Origin: Paenibacillus pabuli
Lineage (GTDB): Bacteria; Bacillota; Bacilli; Paenibacillales; Paenibacillaceae
Direction: 5' to 3'
Length of the DNA: 64,000 nt
Assembly (NCBI RefSeq): GCF_023101145.1
Contig: NZ_CP073714.1
Location: 1,798,001-1,862,000 of the forward strand
Below the pieces are notes generated by a model, which was not told the origin of the DNA, ran no database searches, and worked only from the letters and a program-made list of their open reading frames with translations. Of the stretch, positions 25,458 to 33,869 are shown piece after piece. Both the position numbers and the translations under genes were made by a program. How positions within the stretch are numbered: position 1 is the first letter of the stretch; every line of letters begins with the position of its first letter.

Positions 25458-26498
25458 ATGAATCAAGGAACAAACGGGCAAGCGGCCGGAAGCAAAGGCT
25501 ATGCTGCTCACAAATCACGATTACTCATGGGCTTAATGCTTGTCCTTATTCTTATCCTGACGGCTTGCGGTGCCGGAACAGGTACAGATAGCGGCAAACC
25601 ATCCGCGGCAACACCAGCGGAGACACCTGCGAATGCCGAGACGAAGACAGATGGCGCTTTCCCTGTAACGATCAAGGGCATGGAGGGTGACCTGACTTTA
25701 AACGAAAAACCGAAGAAAATTGCGGTGCTGGATGTTAAGTTTTTGGATCAAATGTTAGCGGTCGGTGAAAAACCAGCAGGTAGTGTTATCGCTGGAGGTA
25801 ACACCGATTTTCCAGAATACTTAAGTGATCAGGCGAGTGGCGTTGAAGTTCTGGGTACACGGGACGAGCCTAACCTTGAAGCCATTGTTGCGCTCGACCC
25901 GGATCTGATTATCATGACCGACTTTCAAGAGAAGCAGTATGAGAGTGTAAGCAAAATTGCACCTACCCTGGTACTCGATTTCTACGAAGACTGGCGTGAT
26001 ACGTTAGCTACTGTGGCTAAGATTACCGACAAGCAGGACGAGGCAGAGAAAGTACGCACGGCGTATGAAGAAAAAGTGGCAGGAATGAAAACGAAACTGG
26101 CAGAGAAGCTGGGTGATGAGACAGTAGCGCTGATTCGTCCGAGAAAAGAAGGCATTCGTGTTCATGGCATCGAGCACCGTACAGGCGGCATTTTGTATAA
26201 TGATTTGGGCTTGAAAATGCCAGCACTCGTTGAAGGAATCAAGGATGATACCTCTGTTGAAATCTCCATGGAGAAGGTGCCTGAGATTGGGGCAGATCGT
26301 TATTTTGTGCTGTCGGATGAGCTGTTTGCAGCAGAAGCAGAGGCGATGGTGAACAATCCTGTATGGACGTCCCTAGATGCTGTGAAAAATAACCGCACGT
26401 ATGACGTAAACTCGACACTTTGGATCGCGTACTACGGACCGCTTGCGATTAATCTGATTGTAGATCAGGCATCGGAAGCCCTGCTCGGATCGAATTAA
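25458..26498 (+). CDS. Siderophore-iron ABC transporter substrate-binding lipoprotein
   Basis: The 346-residue protein has a positively charged start, a hydrophobic stretch and the lipobox LILTACGA (Cys near residue 37), so it is a lipoprotein on the outer face of the membrane. The mature part fits the FecB/FhuD helical-backbone family: KIAVLDVKFLDQMLAVGEKPAG, LEAIVALDPDLIIMTDFQEKQYE, and VALIRPRKEGIRVHG. It should bind a ferric siderophore. A Fur box precedes it. It shares the binding-protein fold with the C-terminal domain of the regulator at 27.3 kb, which suggests the same ligand. Permease genes are not present here. Confidence 0.92.
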   Translation: MNQGTNGQAAGSKGYAAHKSRLLMGLMLVLILILTACGAGTGTDSGKPSAATPAETPANAETKTDGAFPVTIKGMEGDLTLNEKPKKIAVLDVKFLDQMLAVGEKPAGSVIAGGNTDFPEYLSDQASGVEVLGTRDEPNLEAIVALDPDLIIMTDFQEKQYESVSKIAPTLVLDFYEDWRDTLATVAKITDKQDEAEKVRTAYEEKVAGMKTKLAEKLGDETVALIRPRKEGIRVHGIEHRTGGILYNDLGLKMPALVEGIKDDTSVEISMEKVPEIGADRYFVLSDELFAAEAEAMVNNPVWTSLDAVKNNRTYDVNSTLWIAYYGPLAINLIVDQASEALLGSN

Positions 26499-26499
26499 T

Positions 26500-27276
26500 A
26501 TGAATCTGTATCTCTCAACTGAGTTATGGAAAGAGATCGTAGAGGATCATTCGATTTTGCTTGGCAAGCCGCCTGAACATAGTGTCCGTACCATTGCGCT
26601 GAGTGAGCTGCATGACGAAGAGGCGTGCCGAGAGTATATCCGCTGGTTTCAGGACTATATCGATGCGCCTGATATGAAGGTTGCTGCTTCCATGTTAGCC
26701 AAGCGGCTTGGCTATCTATGGACGGCTCCGCTGGTAACCGCAATGACGTTTCATCATCAGCATGTAACCTTTCAGCTGGAGAACAGCTTTCTCTATCATC
26801 CGAGGCTCGAAGAACATGAGGAGGGTACACGATTTCCTTTTCTAGCAGTGAACGGACTTCGGGCTGAAGCACTGACTGGAGACAGGGACGTATGGAGGGA
26901 AAAGGCGATCCAGGAGATGTTTGCGGTACAGCTGACACCTCTGTTAAAGGCACTTGCTGCGATTGCACCTCTTTCGATGAGCATTCTCTGGGAGAATATC
27001 ATGGTACGTATCGGCCGACTATTCGCTCCTGATGAAGCCGGGACGGAGCAGGAAAGTCAGATCATTCGAGAGGACTTTTCGTATTTGACGCAGGGGGCAT
27101 CCGGAGAAGTTTTTGGTGTGAGAAAGAACCCGCTAACCCGTTTCACCGAATGTAAGGACGATGTGCATGTTGCCAAAAGCGAGCGGATCACCTGCTGTTT
27201 TTATTACCAGATGTCAGGGGAATATTGTCTCAAATGTCCGAAAATTGACAATGAGAATGAATCTCAACTACAATGA
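26500..27276 (+). CDS. FhuF-like siderophore-iron reductase
   Basis: The 258-residue cytoplasmic protein begins one base after the binding-protein stop. It ends with the [2Fe-2S] ligand pattern of FhuF: CC at 232-233, then C243 and C246 within CCFYYQMSGEYCLKCP. Ferric reductases of this group release iron from imported siderophores. The body is helical, with no membrane segment. The tight coupling to the Fur-controlled binding protein supports the assignment. The gene's end overlaps a partial Fur-like sequence near 27251 that may act on the next gene. Confidence 0.85.
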   Translation: MNLYLSTELWKEIVEDHSILLGKPPEHSVRTIALSELHDEEACREYIRWFQDYIDAPDMKVAASMLAKRLGYLWTAPLVTAMTFHHQHVTFQLENSFLYHPRLEEHEEGTRFPFLAVNGLRAEALTGDRDVWREKAIQEMFAVQLTPLLKALAAIAPLSMSILWENIMVRIGRLFAPDEAGTEQESQIIREDFSYLTQGASGEVFGVRKNPLTRFTECKDDVHVAKSERITCCFYYQMSGEYCLKCPKIDNENESQLQ

Positions 27277-27321
27277 CAACAGCAACAATTTTACCTATAC
27301 GATTGTCAGGAGATGAGAGAA

Positions 27322-29043
27322 ATGCCGCTGCAAGAACAGACAAGTGGTTGGAGTGATACGGCGATCAAGATGCTTGGCGGGTATAGCGGTACTTTGCAGA
27401 CAGGCAGCGTTCTACAAGAAACGGATTTAACTTCAAATGTGCTGCTGCTGGCATGCGGAGGGGAAGGGGAGCTTGCAATGGATGGCGAGGGCTGCCACAT
27501 TGGGGCTTCTTTTGCCTGTCATGTGGTGGAGGGGGCATCCTTTACGCTGACGGCCAGATCAGAAGACATTCATTATATTGTGATCATGTACAAGGCTTCT
27601 TCGATGGAAGGAGCCTCTCTTGTTGTGCCTTCATATCGCAAACATCCGCTGCGCAGATCATTTGTGCAACATTCGGTAACCCACGCCGAATGGATCGAAA
27701 ACGCCGAAAAAATCGTTGCCAAATGGCGCCGCGGCGAAGGGTTGGAACGTTTCTATGCCAATGCGCTGCTTCAGGGGATGATCTACGAGCTGATCATGGA
27801 GTACGAACATGGTCAAGGGGGACCGGAGTCCGATATGGTGGATGTGGTCGCTTCCTATATAACCTCGCATTATCGCCAGAATCTGGAGCTGAAAGAGCTG
27901 GCAGCCCTTGCGGGATGCAGCGTAAGGCAGTTACAGCGCCGTTTCAAACAAGAGAAGCAGCTCGGCCCGATGGAGTACGTCATTCAACTGCGTATGGAAA
28001 GTGCCTCACGGATGCTGCGTCATACGGATGCTTCCATCGGTGAAATTGCGGACAAAATGGGCTATCAGGACATGTATTATTTCAGCAGAGCGTTTAAGAA
28101 ATATTATGGCGTCCCACCGCTGCATTACCGGCATGCCGCTGCTTCGAGAACGGATGCAGACTATGCCAATGCTTTGCTGCAAAACCGTACAGCTTCATCA
28201 TATGAATCGGCCCAAGGCTCAGTCATCTGCCATATGCGAGGGGAGTATACCGTCACCGAAACACCACAACGTATCGCTGTCCTCGATGTGCAATATGCCG
28301 ATCATCTGCTTGCGCTCGGGTTGTCTCCAGCAGGAAGTGTCGGAGTGGGAAGTACCGTGTTAACGTTCCCTCCATCACTTCGGGCAGGACTTCAGCATAC
28401 CGAATTGCTCGGTACATATGAATACCCCGATCTGCCTGCGGTAGAGCGACTGTCACCCGATCTCATTATTTGCACCGAGGTGCATGATCAGCATCATGAA
28501 TGGTTAAGCCGGATCGCTCCAGTGCTCATGTTCAAGCGCAATGAAAGTTGGCAGACGATCCTGAGCCTGTTCGGTGAACTGACAGGAAAGCGGGCAGAGG
28601 CCATGCAGATTATTGCGAATTATCACCGACGAACGGCTTTGCTGTCTGAGGAACTGGCTGCGGTATTGGCAGGCAAAGGCGTTGCTCTGATCCGTCCTTT
28701 GGAATCTCTCGTGCGCGTGCACTCTGCTGCTCATCGTACAGGTGCTGTGCTGTACCGTGATCTGGGTCTGCCCGTTCCATTATTTGTAGCAGACACCTCC
28801 GACACGGCCTATCACATCTCGGTTGAGAGACTACCGGCTGTACAAGCCAGCCACTACTTTTTGCTCAGTAATGAACTGATGCAAAATGGCATATCTGCTA
28901 CAGAGAAACGTGTGTGGACAATGCTTGATACCAGTGAGCAACAGCATATCCACTCCGTCGATGCCGCAACATGGATTGGTTGTTATGGGCCGACAGGCAT
29001 CAATGGTATTGTTGATCAGATCGCGCAGGCGTTGTTGGCTTGA
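27322..29043 (+). CDS. AraC-family regulator fused to a siderophore-binding domain (Btr-like)
   Basis: The 573-residue protein has three parts. An N-terminal cupin-like region spans about residues 1-165. An AraC double helix-turn-helix spans about 170-270 (LKELAALAGCSVRQLQRRFK and EIADKMGYQDMYYFSRAFKK). A periplasmic-binding-protein-like domain spans about 295-573 (RIAVLDVQYADHLLALGLSP, VALIRPLESLVRVHSAAHRT). B. subtilis Btr has this layout and activates a siderophore transporter on binding the loaded siderophore in the cytoplasm. Here the binding domain resembles the adjacent lipoprotein. The start is ATG 27322, spaced from AGGAG; the ATG nine bases earlier is too close. A broken copy of its C-terminal domain lies at 45.6 kb. 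Confidence 0.9.
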   Translation: MPLQEQTSGWSDTAIKMLGGYSGTLQTGSVLQETDLTSNVLLLACGGEGELAMDGEGCHIGASFACHVVEGASFTLTARSEDIHYIVIMYKASSMEGASLVVPSYRKHPLRRSFVQHSVTHAEWIENAEKIVAKWRRGEGLERFYANALLQGMIYELIMEYEHGQGGPESDMVDVVASYITSHYRQNLELKELAALAGCSVRQLQRRFKQEKQLGPMEYVIQLRMESASRMLRHTDASIGEIADKMGYQDMYYFSRAFKKYYGVPPLHYRHAAASRTDADYANALLQNRTASSYESAQGSVICHMRGEYTVTETPQRIAVLDVQYADHLLALGLSPAGSVGVGSTVLTFPPSLRAGLQHTELLGTYEYPDLPAVERLSPDLIICTEVHDQHHEWLSRIAPVLMFKRNESWQTILSLFGELTGKRAEAMQIIANYHRRTALLSEELAAVLAGKGVALIRPLESLVRVHSAAHRTGAVLYRDLGLPVPLFVADTSDTAYHISVERLPAVQASHYFLLSNELMQNGISATEKRVWTMLDTSEQQHIHSVDAATWIGCYGPTGINGIVDQIAQALLA

Positions 29044-29080
29044 GAATAGCTTTATGATGATAAGAAAAGTCATACTCGTG

Positions 29081-29160
29081 GGGGCTGTCCCATAAATCGT
29101 AAAAGATTAGGAATAGCCCCATAATTAAAATTGTAAAATCAAAAGAAACCGTTCCTTGGT
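29081..29160. repeat. Intergenic repeat with inverted ends, copy 1
   Basis: GGGGCTGTCC pairs imperfectly with GGAATAGCCCC. A shared segment (ATAGCCCCAT, then AAAATC, then AAACCGTTCCTTGG) recurs at 49597-49645. The GGGGCTGTCCC end resembles IS terminal repeats. It probably marks a lost insertion sequence and may serve as a terminator for the regulator gene. Confidence 0.5.
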
Positions 29161-29165
29161 TTTTA

Positions 29166-29849
29166 TCATTGAACCTGATCTTTATTAATTTTCCCATCCA
29201 CAATTTCGATGATGCGGTTGCATCTTTTGGCGACTTCCAGATCATGCGTTACGATAATGACGGTTTTTCCTTCCTGATGGAGCTGCTGCAAGAGATTCAT
29301 GATCTCCTCCCCGGTTTTTCGATCCAGATTTCCTGTTGGCTCATCGGCTAGAATTAATTCAGGTTCTCCGACCAAGGCTCTGGCAATGGCAGTCCGCTGC
29401 TGTTGTCCACCCGATAGTTCATCCGGTTTTTTGTGGATGTGCTCCTTCAAACCGACTTTTTCAATATACAGCCGCGCTTTGGCGACGCGATCTTTATGTT
29501 TTAATTTTCGGTAGGTGAGGGGCAGTGCCACATTATCAAGAACAGAATAGTCTTTTAATAACGCAAAGAATTGAAAAACAAATCCAATCGTTTGATTTCT
29601 GGTTTTGTGCATTTTATGATTTTTAATTTCTTGAAGCGAGTTGCCTTTTAGAAAAAAATCACCTTCCGTAGGGGAGTCAATCAACCCCAGTATATTTAAC
29701 AGTGTACTTTTACCAGAACCAGAGGGCCCCATGATGGCAATCAGTTCACCCCGGTGAATATTCAGGTTAATGCCGTCCAGAGCAAAGGTCTCATGATGTT
29801 TACGGCGATATATTTTTTTGATTTCTTGTAATTGAATTAGTTCTTCCAT
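29166..29849 (-). CDS. MacB/LolD-type ABC transporter ATPase
   Basis: The 227-residue ATPase has Walker [10 protein letters not shown] (residues 41-49), a Q-loop in [19 protein letters not shown], signature [15 protein letters not shown] near residue 140, Walker [14 protein letters not shown], and the switch His in VIIVTHDLE. It is of the type paired with FtsX/MacB permeases. The ATG 29849 overlaps the permease stop as TGATG; a GTG one codon earlier is possible. It forms an operon with two permeases and a small secreted peptide gene, suggesting export of, or immunity to, that peptide. A truncated copy lies at 40433. Confidence 0.9.
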   Translation of the reverse strand: MEELIQLQEIKKIYRRKHHETFALDGINLNIHRGELIAIMGPSGSGKSTLLNILGLIDSPTEGDFFLKGNSLQEIKNHKMHKTRNQTIGFVFQFFALLKDYSVLDNVALPLTYRKLKHKDRVAKARLYIEKVGLKEHIHKKPDELSGGQQQRTAIARALVGEPELILADEPTGNLDRKTGEEIMNLLQQLHQEGKTVIIVTHDLEVAKRCNRIIEIVDGKINKDQVQ

Positions 29850-31105
29850 CACTCCATTCCTCCAATCAATGATTTAGGCTCCAGTCTCCGAATGAATAGA
29901 TATACAATACAGCTTGAGATCATAATGATCATGAACAACACCAAAAAAACAAAGAAAAGGATTGTACCATTCAGTTTATAGTCGAGTGGACTGGCATAGT
30001 TGAATTCACTTGAGAACCGTAACAGCCCGTTATATTTCCATAGAAAATGTGTCAGGGATAATACCGCCCCTGTGAGGCCGATGATTGAATTTTCGATACT
30101 GATTTGGCCTAAAATTCCAAGCCTACTTTCTCCTAAAGCCAACTTTATCCCGAACTCCCTTTTTCGGATCATAATAGATACTATGGTTGTAACTACAATG
30201 CCAATGACGGAAAAGATAATAAAAGATGCTCCTAATATGAGTTGAGGAATTTCGATAAAGGCATTGTCCCGCACGTTCTGTCGTACTTCATCCCCAAAAT
30301 TTTTCAAACTTAACAAAACATCATTTCCCGGTAGTCGAAGGATTTGTGTTAATTTCTCCAGATCCGCCCCATCACGCAAACTCAAAACCGTTCCTAAATG
30401 TAACCTCGTAAACATGGAGTTATAATCGTTATAAATATCCTTAGACATGGGGATGAACATCGCTTTATCCAATTTCTGATAAATGTTTGAAGTATTGTTG
30501 TTCACAATGTATTTATCAGGCAAGAAACCGTTAATTTTGTATTGTCCATTAATGACATCGCCGATCTTGTAATGTTTTTTGAAGTAGGAACCAACCAGTA
30601 CATTGACGTTCTCATTGCGATTTTTAATAAAATCCTGTGCAGAAAAGCCTTGTCCTGGCTCCAATTTCAAGTCTAAAAGCTGATAATAGTTTTGATCCAT
30701 TACGATTGCACTAATCGAAGGTTCATTATATCCCAAGTTGGTTTTGGTTAAATCAGCCACCATTGTATTGTTAAGTGGACCCATGCTTGGGTCAAGCATA
30801 ATATTATCCTCATAATACGTACCATAAGAGATAACATCTGGATTATGACCAAGTTGGGTGTGTATGTCTTCTACTTGTTTTTGGTTAAACTTTTCTTTCT
30901 GGAATCCATTCGTAATCTTACCAGGGACAACTAAATAGGTGCTTTTTAAGTCCAGAATGGATTGGTTGTTTAGATAAGACAGGTTATAGAAGATGTTGAC
31001 TGAGCCTGTTATGGTGGATAAGCCGTAGGTGAACTGAATGAGCAGCAGGATTGAAATGACCCATCTATTCTTCAATGCAGCGATAGCACTTTGTATTCTA
31101 AACAT
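29849..31105 (-). CDS. FtsX-like ABC permease (MacB-type) 2
   Basis: The 418-residue protein has one N-terminal membrane helix (VISILLLIQFTYGLSTITGSV), a large extracytoplasmic domain (about residues 40-270), and three C-terminal helices from ILGASFIIFSVIGIVVTTIV onward, with REFGIKLALGESR in the cytoplasmic loop. This is the MacB/FtsX topology used for efflux or mechanical coupling. The start ATG 31105 follows AAAGGAG. It is translationally coupled to the ATPase gene, and only 4 bp separate it from the preceding permease stop. Its extracytoplasmic domain would contact the secreted peptide. Confidence 0.82.
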   Translation of the reverse strand: MFRIQSAIAALKNRWVISILLLIQFTYGLSTITGSVNIFYNLSYLNNQSILDLKSTYLVVPGKITNGFQKEKFNQKQVEDIHTQLGHNPDVISYGTYYEDNIMLDPSMGPLNNTMVADLTKTNLGYNEPSISAIVMDQNYYQLLDLKLEPGQGFSAQDFIKNRNENVNVLVGSYFKKHYKIGDVINGQYKINGFLPDKYIVNNNTSNIYQKLDKAMFIPMSKDIYNDYNSMFTRLHLGTVLSLRDGADLEKLTQILRLPGNDVLLSLKNFGDEVRQNVRDNAFIEIPQLILGASFIIFSVIGIVVTTIVSIMIRKREFGIKLALGESRLGILGQISIENSIIGLTGAVLSLTHFLWKYNGLLRFSSEFNYASPLDYKLNGTILFFVFLVLFMIIMISSCIVYLFIRRLEPKSLIGGME

Positions 31106-31109
31106 GGCG

Positions 31110-32210
31110 TTACTCCTTTAATGCCTTGGCAGGTTCGATTTTCAACATATGAAAAAATGGGATGATTGCTGTAATCACTGAAATGGCAAGTGTGATTAGT
31201 ATCCCGAGCAAAAAATAATTAAGGTTTACGCTGATATAATAGCTGGTCACATCAAGAATCTTTAGACTTTGTTTGCTGAGAAGCCATTGAATTAAGATGG
31301 AAAAGGTTCCTGCCAGAACCGCACATATAAAAAGCTGACTGAGGATATAAAAGAACAAATCGAAATGACTTGCTCCTAGAGCTTTTCTTAGCGAAATTTC
31401 TTTCCTTTTCAAATAAATCCAAAGATAGCTTACGTTAATACAATTGATCAGGGCAATCAAAAATAGTTTATAAGGATAACTGAGTACTTCTTTTACGCCT
31501 TGTCTTGCATGTTTTTCATTTTTGTAATTTTCGTTTTCATTCACAATCTCCGCTTGTACTTCAACATTATTTTGTGTGATCTCATTAATAAAATGATTGA
31601 TTTCGGTCTCCGGATTTTGATTCGACCTGACGATAAGTTGGAGTACTTTTTGCTTCATGATATCCTGTTTAATGGAATCAGGCAGTTCATTCAAATAAAC
31701 ATACATCTTATAATTGTAGACATTAATTAACTCGTCCCCTAAGTCTTTGCCTGCTATTCCTTTGATTGTGTATTGTTTATTCATCAGAGTCAGGGCTCCA
31801 ACATGATTGGATATGAGTCTGCCTACAATAATTTCGTTTGATTCATTTGAGTCTATATTTGTTCCTTCAATCAGAGGAGGGGACCAATGTTTATGATTTA
31901 ACAGCCCAACGATCTGGACTTGTCCTATTTCTGGTACCGTAGTCGTAATATCACCGGTAATTACGCTTGCATGATCAAAATTAGCATCTGCTATTTTTTG
32001 AACCTCAAGCAGATCTAGTTGTTTAACGTTGGTTAACGTGACAGAATAATAATTTTTGAAATATCCATTTTTCGAATGGTAAAAGTGCTCATCGTAATAG
32101 CTTTGAGTGGATAGAGCGATAAGGAAGGGCAATGTCGTTAAGACGAAGCCTATAAAAAGAATGATAAATATTTTTTTGCTTGCTAGTATATCTTTTAGAA
32201 TTTGTCGCAT
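31110..32210 (-). CDS. FtsX-like ABC permease (MacB-type) 1
   Basis: The 366-residue protein has the same MacB/FtsX plan as its neighbour: an N-terminal helix (KIFIILFIGFVLTTLPFLIAL), an extracytoplasmic domain with the MacB-like segment NEIIVGRLISNHVGALTL, and three C-terminal helices. The cytoplasmic motif ISLRKALGASHFD is typical of these permeases. The start is ATG 32210, ten bases after GGAGG; an earlier in-frame TTG is inside the ribosome site. The pair of different permeases suggests a heteromeric exporter with the ATPase. Confidence 0.82.
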   Translation of the reverse strand: MRQILKDILASKKIFIILFIGFVLTTLPFLIALSTQSYYDEHFYHSKNGYFKNYYSVTLTNVKQLDLLEVQKIADANFDHASVITGDITTTVPEIGQVQIVGLLNHKHWSPPLIEGTNIDSNESNEIIVGRLISNHVGALTLMNKQYTIKGIAGKDLGDELINVYNYKMYVYLNELPDSIKQDIMKQKVLQLIVRSNQNPETEINHFINEITQNNVEVQAEIVNENENYKNEKHARQGVKEVLSYPYKLFLIALINCINVSYLWIYLKRKEISLRKALGASHFDLFFYILSQLFICAVLAGTFSILIQWLLSKQSLKILDVTSYYISVNLNYFLLGILITLAISVITAIIPFFHMLKIEPAKALKE

Positions 32211-32334
32211 AGTCGCCTCCAATAACTAAAACGTGAATAAGGCGGAGTAGGCCTTATTCACGCTATGTAATGCTAAAAATTATTTAAAATCGAGATTTTT
32301 TGATACATATGCACTATCGCCCACCATGACCCAC

Positions 32335-32637
32335 TCATGAGTCGAAGTACCACTGCTTATGGCTCCACCTGTTAGAAAATTCACGGATACTGTCAGTCGA
32401 TTTGGCGGGATCCTTTTCGTTATATCCGGATGAACCGTCGTTAGTTCTGGCCGAAACAGTCATTTTGTAATAGTATGGTTCATTTGTCTGTTTAGTGACT
32501 GCATTAATATTGGCTCTCGCACCAGAACCAAACCAAGTAGCCGTAGAGTTCCAATCAATTGAGGCAAAGGAAACAGAAGAAACAGTACCTAATAAGATTG
32601 CTGTGATCCCTAGTGAGGCTAACGATTTTTTCAACAA
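32335..32637 (-). CDS. Small secreted peptide, bacteriocin-like; possible frameshift at its 3' end
   Basis: The 100-residue product has a clear Sec signal peptide (MLKKSLASLGITAILLGTVS..SFA) and a 75-residue mature part beginning SIDWNSTATWFGSGARANIN. No known family is certain; size, secretion and the linked MacB-type exporter resemble lactococcin-972-like systems. The start is TTG 32637 or 32634 with no good ribosome site. A one-base loss in the A-run near 32420 would join the frame to RIPPNRLTVSVNFLTGGAIS, ending with YVSKNLDFK at 32280. That frame runs to a stop without interruption and reads like protein, so the present end may be a frameshift artefact or mutation. Confidence 0.6.
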   Translation of the reverse strand: MLKKSLASLGITAILLGTVSSVSFASIDWNSTATWFGSGARANINAVTKQTNEPYYYKMTVSARTNDGSSGYNEKDPAKSTDSIREFSNRWSHKQWYFDS

Positions 32638-32831
32638 ACTTTTTATATAAAAACTTCGCTCGTTTTAGATTAATTAATGGCCACATACAAATACTACCAT
32701 ATGGAAAACGCATATCAATATATTTACTAAAATTTAACAATTGGTTTACATTAAATTGATAATCCATAAGGAAATACACGATATTATATTTCTCCGCGTC
32801 CCCGGATTTCCTATAACAATATATATTCACC
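32638..32831. other. AT-rich intergenic region upstream of the secreted-peptide gene
   Basis: This stretch is AT-rich and holds no supported reading frame. It should contain the promoter of the minus-strand peptide/exporter operon. No operator or clear promoter hexamers could be assigned. Confidence 0.5.
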
Positions 32832-33002
32832 GTATTTAAAGCCCATTGGATCGGATGGATATGGGAGATTGAGCGCTCTGCTAAATCTCCCTTTTTCGCC
32901 AAGCATTTCTTCGTAAATGCCACAATATGGGTTATCATATACGTAGTTCGAATATGGATGTAACGTGTTGTATCTACGAAGTACATAGATTAGATGTTAT
33001 AC
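32832..33002 (+). other. Cassette-array leader, copy A (attI-like)
   Basis: About 170 bp that recur at 40791-40961 with roughly 80% identity by eye. Shared blocks include AAAGCCC, TTGGATCGGATGGA, GGGTTATCATATACGTAGTT and ACGAAGTACAT, then TTAGATGTTAT. It ends with core GTTATAC (32996-33002), placed 25 bp before a cassette gene, and the attC-like site after that gene begins with the exact complement GTATAAC. It therefore occupies the position of an integron attI. A promoter inside is likely but not clear. Confidence 0.6.
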
Positions 33003-33027
33003 GAAACACTTCGAAAGCAGGAAGAAC

Positions 33028-33471
33028 ATGAAAACAAATAACGCGATGAGAAATTTATTGAATGAGCTTGCTCAATCAAACGAATCGATCAGTTCGAATT
33101 TATTTAACCCTACTTTTCATGAATGGGATAAATGCATTTTAGTTGATGATTCAAGTTTAAGAGAGATAGATTCTATTGAAGAAACCATGTATCAGGATCG
33201 AACGGAACTAGAAGCCTCAATAAATCATTACCATCTAGAGCATTTAAGCACTGGAATAAAACTCATTTCTAATTGGAAAGAGAATTTAGAGTGGAACTAT
33301 CCTGAAAAAGACTTTATTTTAATTATAAGTTCTACAATCGAAGGAGAAGATGTGGTAATTAGATTCTATCAATATAGAGATCATGAACCTGAATGGATTA
33401 AACTAAACGATCTTGAAGGTTATAAAGAAGAAGCTATTTTAGTCATTGAGATTTTGAATGCAGTTCAATGA
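33028..33471 (+). CDS. Hypothetical cassette protein
   Basis: A 147-residue acidic soluble protein with ATG at 33028 after GCAGGAAG. The C-terminal half (YPEKDFILIISSTIEGEDVV, IRFYQYRDHEPEWI, EGYKEEAILVIEIL) looks like a small alpha/beta immunity-type fold, but no family is certain. It lies between a leader core and an attC-like site whose cores are exact complements (GTTATAC / GTATAAC), so it is the first cassette of a sub-array. Confidence 0.72.
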   Translation: MKTNNAMRNLLNELAQSNESISSNLFNPTFHEWDKCILVDDSSLREIDSIEETMYQDRTELEASINHYHLEHLSTGIKLISNWKENLEWNYPEKDFILIISSTIEGEDVVIRFYQYRDHEPEWIKLNDLEGYKEEAILVIEILNAVQ

Positions 33472-33484
33472 AGCGAAGTGCTTC

Positions 33485-33600
33485 GTATAACATAATATTC
33501 ATGCTGTGGCTCCGATGGAGCCTTGGTCTGCTAGATGGATTTCGAGGAGGCATTTCGGCAGACAACCCCTTTGGGGTTCATGAATACAGAAATGTTATAT
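33485..33600 (+). other. attC-like site 8 (complete)
   Basis: Left core GTATAAC (33485-33491), arm ATTCATG, a body sharing GGAGCCTTGGTCTG, GATGGATTTCG and CAGACAACCCC with site 4, arm CATGAAT, 8-nt spacer and right core GTTATAT (33594-33600). The 7-nt inner arms are perfectly complementary. Confidence 0.8.
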
Positions 33601-33728
33601 GAAAGGGATGCAAGATAAAGATTATAAAAACAAATTGAGAAGGCTTGTACTAGATGTAAACAAAGGTAAAATATATCTACAATTGAATCTTGGGTGCGCA
33701 TGGTTTCCCTTCGAAAGGAGGTGAAGAC

Positions 33729-33869
33729 ATGGATAATATTTACAATTTAATCCGGTTCGAGGAAACAAAAGTATCAAAAACCCGACATAAATTGCGGGTT
33801 TTTGATACTTTATTGTTGGGAGATGAAAGGTGCTACCCAGTAAATTCCTGGACCCATGTGTTGTTATAA
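33729..33869 (+). CDS. Possible 46-aa peptide with very strong ribosome site
   Basis: AAAGGAGGTGAAGAC precedes ATG 33729. The frame (MDNIYNLIRFEETKVSKTRH at its start) runs through the terminator at 33768-33811 and into the end of the convergent CAP gene. The ribosome site argues for real translation, probably of a gene cut off by the rearrangement that placed it here. No family is recognised. Confidence 0.25.
   Translation: MDNIYNLIRFEETKVSKTRHKLRVFDTLLLGDERCYPVNSWTHVLL
33768..33811. terminator. Intrinsic terminator
   Basis: AAAGTATCAAAAACCCG and its perfect complement form a 17-bp stem around a 10-nt loop, with A- and T-runs on the outside. It serves the minus-strand CAP-domain gene that ends at 33833. 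Confidence 0.88.
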
